The translations under genes were made by a program, and so were the position numbers. DNA of 19,039 nt from JADJOY01 sp016713535 [NCBI: Deltaproteobacteria bacterium]. GTDB lineage: Bacteria > JADJOY01. Location of the stretch: NCBI GenBank assembly GCA_016713535.1, contig JADJOY010000002.1:1-19039 (forward strand), given 5' to 3'. Below the pieces are notes generated by a model that did not search any database, had not been told where the DNA came from, and was given only the letters and a program-made list of their open reading frames with translations. The stretch's first letter is position 1; every line of letters starts with the position of its first letter. Below, in pieces: positions 15,813-19,039 of the stretch.

Positions 15813-17674
15813 TCACTCCTGCGGTTCGACTTCGTTCTGGCGCGCTGGCGCTGGAGCTCGGCGGAAGCCGAGCAGCCGTTCCGGTGATCTCGCTAGCCAG
15901 GATGGGTTTGGAGCCCGGCTTGGCGAACGAGCGCAGGCCGGCAGGCACGTCGACGTAACACATGCGGATCAGCCGGTAGAGCTGACCTTGGTAGGACTGC
16001 TCGACCACCAGCCCAGCGCGCACGCCGGTGAAGAATCGCGATACACCTGCTCAGCCACCGGATGAAGGGCCGAAGCGCCGAGGAGCTTCACCCGCGGGCC
16101 GTCCGCGGCGGCGCGATCGAGCGCCTCGCGGGCGATCCCGCGATCGAGCCCACGCGATCAGCGCCAGCGGCGCTCCCCGTCACCCTCGATCGCGAAGTCG
16201 CGGCGCTCGGTGCGTCCCGGCAGGTCAAGCTTGCAGGTGCGCTTGGCGACCATGCGCTCGTGCATCTCGCCGCCAGCGGTCGGTGCTCCGCTCTCGTTTG
16301 CTCGATCCCCGACGCCAGGTAGTTGCCCTTCGCCATCCCCGGGTGGCTGATCGGGCTGACGCCGGACTCGGTGATGCGGAAGCGTGCGTAGTGCTCGGCT
16401 CGCCCTCGCTCGGCACCGTCAGGACACCACCTTGAGCCTCGAGGTGTCGGTGGGTCGAAAAGTCTCCTTGCGCTGCGCGATCTCCTGGTCAGAGGATGAT
16501 GATGACCGGCGTCTGGTAGGTCTCGGCGATCTCGAAAGGCCTCGACCGTGGTGACGAGGACCCAGCCACGCTCGCTGGCGCCAGCACTGGACGCAGCGCG
16601 TCGCCGTGGGCCGAACGCCGCCTGGAAGAGGTCCGATTGCTCGCTCTTAGTTGGGATGCCGGTCGAGGGTCACCGCGCTGCACGTTCACGCACACCGGCG
16701 GAGCTCCGCGATGGTGGCCAGACCGAGCATCTCGGTCTTGAGCGACACCTGCCCGGCCCCGACGTGGCGGTCAGCGCCTTCTTCCCGGCGAAGCTCGCGC
16801 CCACCACGGCTCCGATCCCGGCGATCTCATCCTCGGCCTGGGGCTGCCACCGCATTTCCAGATCTCGCCGTTGAGCAGGTGCCAGATCTCGGAGGACGGC
16901 GTGATCGGATAGCCCGCCGAAGAACTCGCAACCCGCGAAGATCGCGCCCACCGCGGACATCTCGTTGCCGTCGGCAGGCACCTGAGGGCGCCTCCTTGCC
17001 CGCTGGCCGCGCCGAGCCGGACCTCGAGCTTACGTGAGCGCACGAGCGGATGCTCAGCGGCGTAAGCCCGCGCCGGCGGCGAATGCGCGCTCGTTCGCGG
17101 CGACCACATCGTCGCCCTTCTTGCCGAGCTTGCGACGGATGCCTGCGACGATGCGCTCTGCCGAAACCGAGCCAGGTGGAAGGGCAGCCCCATCACCACC
17201 GCGTTCTTCGGGCGCTCCGCGCAGTCGCCTGCTTGGACAGACGCGATCAGGACCGCCACGGTCTCCGCGGGACGCTTACGCCCGCGACCGACAAGGTCTT
17301 CGACGGCGAGCCCGCGCTGTCGCTCTCGAACACGAGCGTGGTGCGGCCGCCCTGCCAGCATTCGGCTCAACGAGCAGGGGACAGATCAGCTAGAAAGTCA
17401 GGTCGGTTCATCGACGCCAAAACTCGACAGGACGGGGTGGGTATACCCGGAAGGACAGGGAGACTCGAAACTGCAGGATCTGCGGAGGCTCATGAGGATG
17501 GGCGGAGTAACCTTCGCGAGCGACCGCGTTGATGAGCGACTCGGATTCCGCCGGACGTTCAGGTCCACCGCGTCTGTACTCAGATGACTGGTGGTTGGAC
17601 AGGCCTCGGCACTCCGCTTGCGCTCGCTGGAACAAGCTCCCGATGCCTCGATCGCCGTAGCGCTCCGGCGGCAT
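15813..17674 (-). CDS. korA: 2-oxoglutarate:ferredoxin oxidoreductase, fused gamma-alpha subunit
   Basis: The large subunit of about 620 aa, with a gamma domain ahead of the alpha domain. Gamma fragments: LINAVAREGY, GYTHPVLSSFGVDE, RPDFLADLSPA, TLVFESDSAGSPSKTLSVAG, KNAVVMGLPFHL, IVAGIRRKLGKKGDDVVAAN and AYAAEHPLV. Alpha fragments: GNEMSAVGAIFAGCEFF, GYPITPSSEIWHLLNGEIW, QAEDEIAGIGAVVGASFAGK, TATSGPG, CVNVQRGDP, FEIAETYQTPVIIIL, SHPGMAKGNYLASGIE, RDFAIEGDG, VRAGLVVEQSYQGQLYRLIR, PGSKPILASEIT. The stop is TGA at 15813-15815 after NEVEPQE. The N-terminus is badly disrupted: the nucleotide-binding GxGGQG motif is not readable, and the start at 17674 is only an outer guess. This region has the densest frame damage in the window. 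Confidence 0.85.
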
Positions 17675-17857
17675 GACTACGTCAAACTTCGACTCGAAAT
17701 CAATACGCCGCCCGAGGAGCCCCCCAGGCGTTCCGCGGATATTAGCGACTACCGGCCTTCGCCGCTACCGGATCGCCGGCCGATCGAACTTCGGAACGGG
17801 TGATCCGGCTTCCTCCGGTCCGCTCTCCTGGCCTCGGCTGCGCGGGTGTCAGGCCGC

Positions 17858-18058
17858 TTACCGCCGCATGGGCCACGCCGAGCGCCCACGGGGCACGCGC
17901 GGACGCACGCCAGACCCCATCCGCAGCGCGTCGTCGACGGGCAGGAAGCCGTCGTGATCGGGTTTATGGCGCCTTCCAGACAGGCCACGGAAACAGAGCC
18001 CGCACGCATCACAGCGGGCGCGATCGACTTCGGACGCTGAGCGAGCTTGCGCTGCCAT
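17858..18058 (-). CDS. korD: Small 2x4Fe-4S ferredoxin subunit of the kor complex
   Basis: A ferredoxin of about 67 aa that would carry electrons from the KorAB complex. ATG at 18058 gives MAAQARSASEVDRARCDACG then LC, the first cluster motif CxxCxxC; a frame change then gives CLEGAINPIT, the remainder of that motif with its following strand. The second motif reads TTRCGWGLACVRACPVGA, where one cysteine of CxxCxxCxxxCP is missing or displaced as written, most likely from a base error rather than true loss. The stop is taken as the TAA at 17858, but the 3' frame is uncertain. It precedes korA on the same strand, as in other korDAB operons. No good ribosome-binding site is visible before 18058. 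Confidence 0.72.
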   Translation of the reverse strand: MAAQARSASEVDRARCDACGLCFRGLSGRRHKPDHDGFLPVDDALRMGSGVRPRVPRGRSAWPMRR

Positions 18059-18182
18059 GGCCGTGTTCGGACTCAAACGCCGTGCCGAAACGCGTCGCGC
18101 TGGCTCCAGGGATCGAGCCGGTGGGCCTCCGGTGACGAGCGGCCTGGCGATCCCTAATCGACCCGCGCGCTCGTCGCCCGGC

Positions 18183-19039
18183 TCACCCACCCTTCTTGAC
18201 GCCTTCGTTCTTGAGCGCGTCGAGACCGGAGAGATCCACCGCCTCGGCCGCCGACCGCAACACACCGATGTCGTCGGCCTCACCCGGGCTCAACACCCCG
18301 AATCGGTACCCGACAATGATGCTGTACTCGCCGCGCTTGTCGTTCGAGGTCCCACTTCTCGAGTCAGCCAGCCCATCTCCTCACCGGCTTCTCATAGCCG
18401 TGATCGGTCTTCTCCTCGTGCTGGGGCATCGAACAGCCCCGCGAACATCATAGTACCCTTGGTGCTCCGGTGTCAGTGATCCTGTCGGCTCGCTGCCGCC
18501 GTCATTGGAGTAGCTCGCGCTTTACGCCTCCGCGACCTGGATCCCCATCGCGGCGTCCCGTTTAGTGGAGAGGAAGCTCGCTCTCATCCATGGGTCTCGG
18601 GCAGGAACGTCTGCGCGAGCCTTACTCGGGGACCGAGAGCACCTCGACGGGATCGCCGCCGCTCAACACCGACCCCATCATCTCGCCGAAAGCCTTGGCC
18701 TGGGCGTCGGGATCCCCCGGACTTCTGCCGCCTGGTCGGGCTTCTGCCCGCCTGCTCCATCTTCCCTTCTCCACGACCAGCTTGCCGAGCGGCCAAACCG
18801 GATCGAAATCGACGCGGCTCGACGGCTCCGAAGTGGTGGTGCCGGTCGCGTCACCGGGGCCGACCTGCGGCGCGGGCGAGCGTGGCGCTCCAGACATATA
18901 CTTCGCGCTCGGAGGCCGACCACGGGGCCAAACACCGCCTCACCAACACGCGCCGTCACGATCACGACTCCGCGTAAGCGCTCGCGCGCTCGGGCGCAGA
19001 CTTCATCGTGTGCGTCAGCCCGGGGCGCAGCAGCACGAA
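18183..19039 (-). CDS. Unrecognised protein, cut by right edge
   Basis: I cannot name this family. Fragments from several frames appear to form one protein ending at 18183: VDFDPVWPLGKLVVEKG; DPDAQAKAFGEMMGSVLSGG; DPVEVLSVPE; TFLPETHG; ASFLSTKRDAAMGIQVAEA; ASYSNDGGSEP; EEKTDHGYEKP; GEYSIIVGYRFGVLSPGEAD; DIGVLRSAAEAVDLSGLDAL; KNEGVKKGG. The last part (a charged 'GEYSIIVG-RF' strand, then a helix ending in VDLSGL) resembles small, often exported proteins of Proteobacteria that I remember only by pattern. The N-terminus is outside the window or too disrupted to place, and no signal peptide is visible. It lies about 125 bases before korD on the same strand, but a functional link is not shown. Confidence 0.5.

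Noticed and set aside
1-19039. Calling the broken genes pseudogenes.
   Set aside because: Every conserved block is retained in order, breaks are single-base, and starts and overlaps are intact. Sequence error is the simpler explanation.
1-19039. tRNA, rRNA, CRISPR arrays and transposase genes.
   Set aside because: No T-arm consensus, regularly spaced short repeats or transposase motifs were seen on either strand.

Overview
This is a GC-rich bacterial window. A lipoprotein glycoside hydrolase, Tat-exported proteins and a periplasmic Cu/Zn superoxide dismutase point to a Gram-negative cell. The set of DUF6599/DUF362/polyferredoxin genes, a ferredoxin-dependent 2-oxoglutarate oxidoreductase, an isovaleryl/long-chain-type acyl-CoA dehydrogenase and a CDF transporter carrying a NifX-like domain resembles the broad deltaproteobacterial group (Myxococcota or Binatota-like lineages). 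That placement is inference, not proof. Most long genes are broken by single-base frame changes although their conserved motifs survive in order. I read this as uncorrected sequence indels rather than gene decay, so most gene limits outside 6422-10787 are composites of two or three frames.

Layout. 1-3057 (minus): DUF6599 membrane-anchored protein, Tat-type DUF362 protein and a NapH-like membrane 4Fe-4S protein running off the left edge, probably one redox operon. 3207-5160 (minus): a GH172/DUF2961 lipoprotein. 5214-5336: first copy of a 123-124 bp repeat with inverted-repeat ends. 5359-7159 (plus): a COG0731-type radical SAM protein translationally coupled to a ZIP metal transporter. 7227-10787 (minus): five collinear genes for metal and oxidative stress (small Tat-exported three-cysteine protein, universal stress protein, Prx6-type peroxiredoxin, SodC, CDF-NifX fusion), with strong hairpins in two gaps. 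10788-12146: no recognisable gene, but the second copy of the repeat at 11379-11502. 12147-13396 (minus): acyl-CoA dehydrogenase. 13426-14141 (plus): SAM methyltransferase. 14092-18058 (minus): korD-korA-korB followed by a small radical SAM gene. 18183-19039 (minus): an unrecognised conserved-looking protein cut by the right edge.

How it fits together. Three themes recur: low-potential iron-sulfur electron transfer (NapH-like protein, KorDAB, two radical SAM enzymes), metal import and export (ZIP, CDF-NifX), and defence against oxidants (SodC, peroxiredoxin, Usp). The most unusual item is the duplicated element: 10-bp ends pair only as plus-strand RNA when G-U pairs are allowed, it holds an internal perfect 7-bp hairpin, and one copy lies 22 bp before the radical SAM-ZIP pair. 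It is the best candidate for an undescribed RNA or mobile element in this window.
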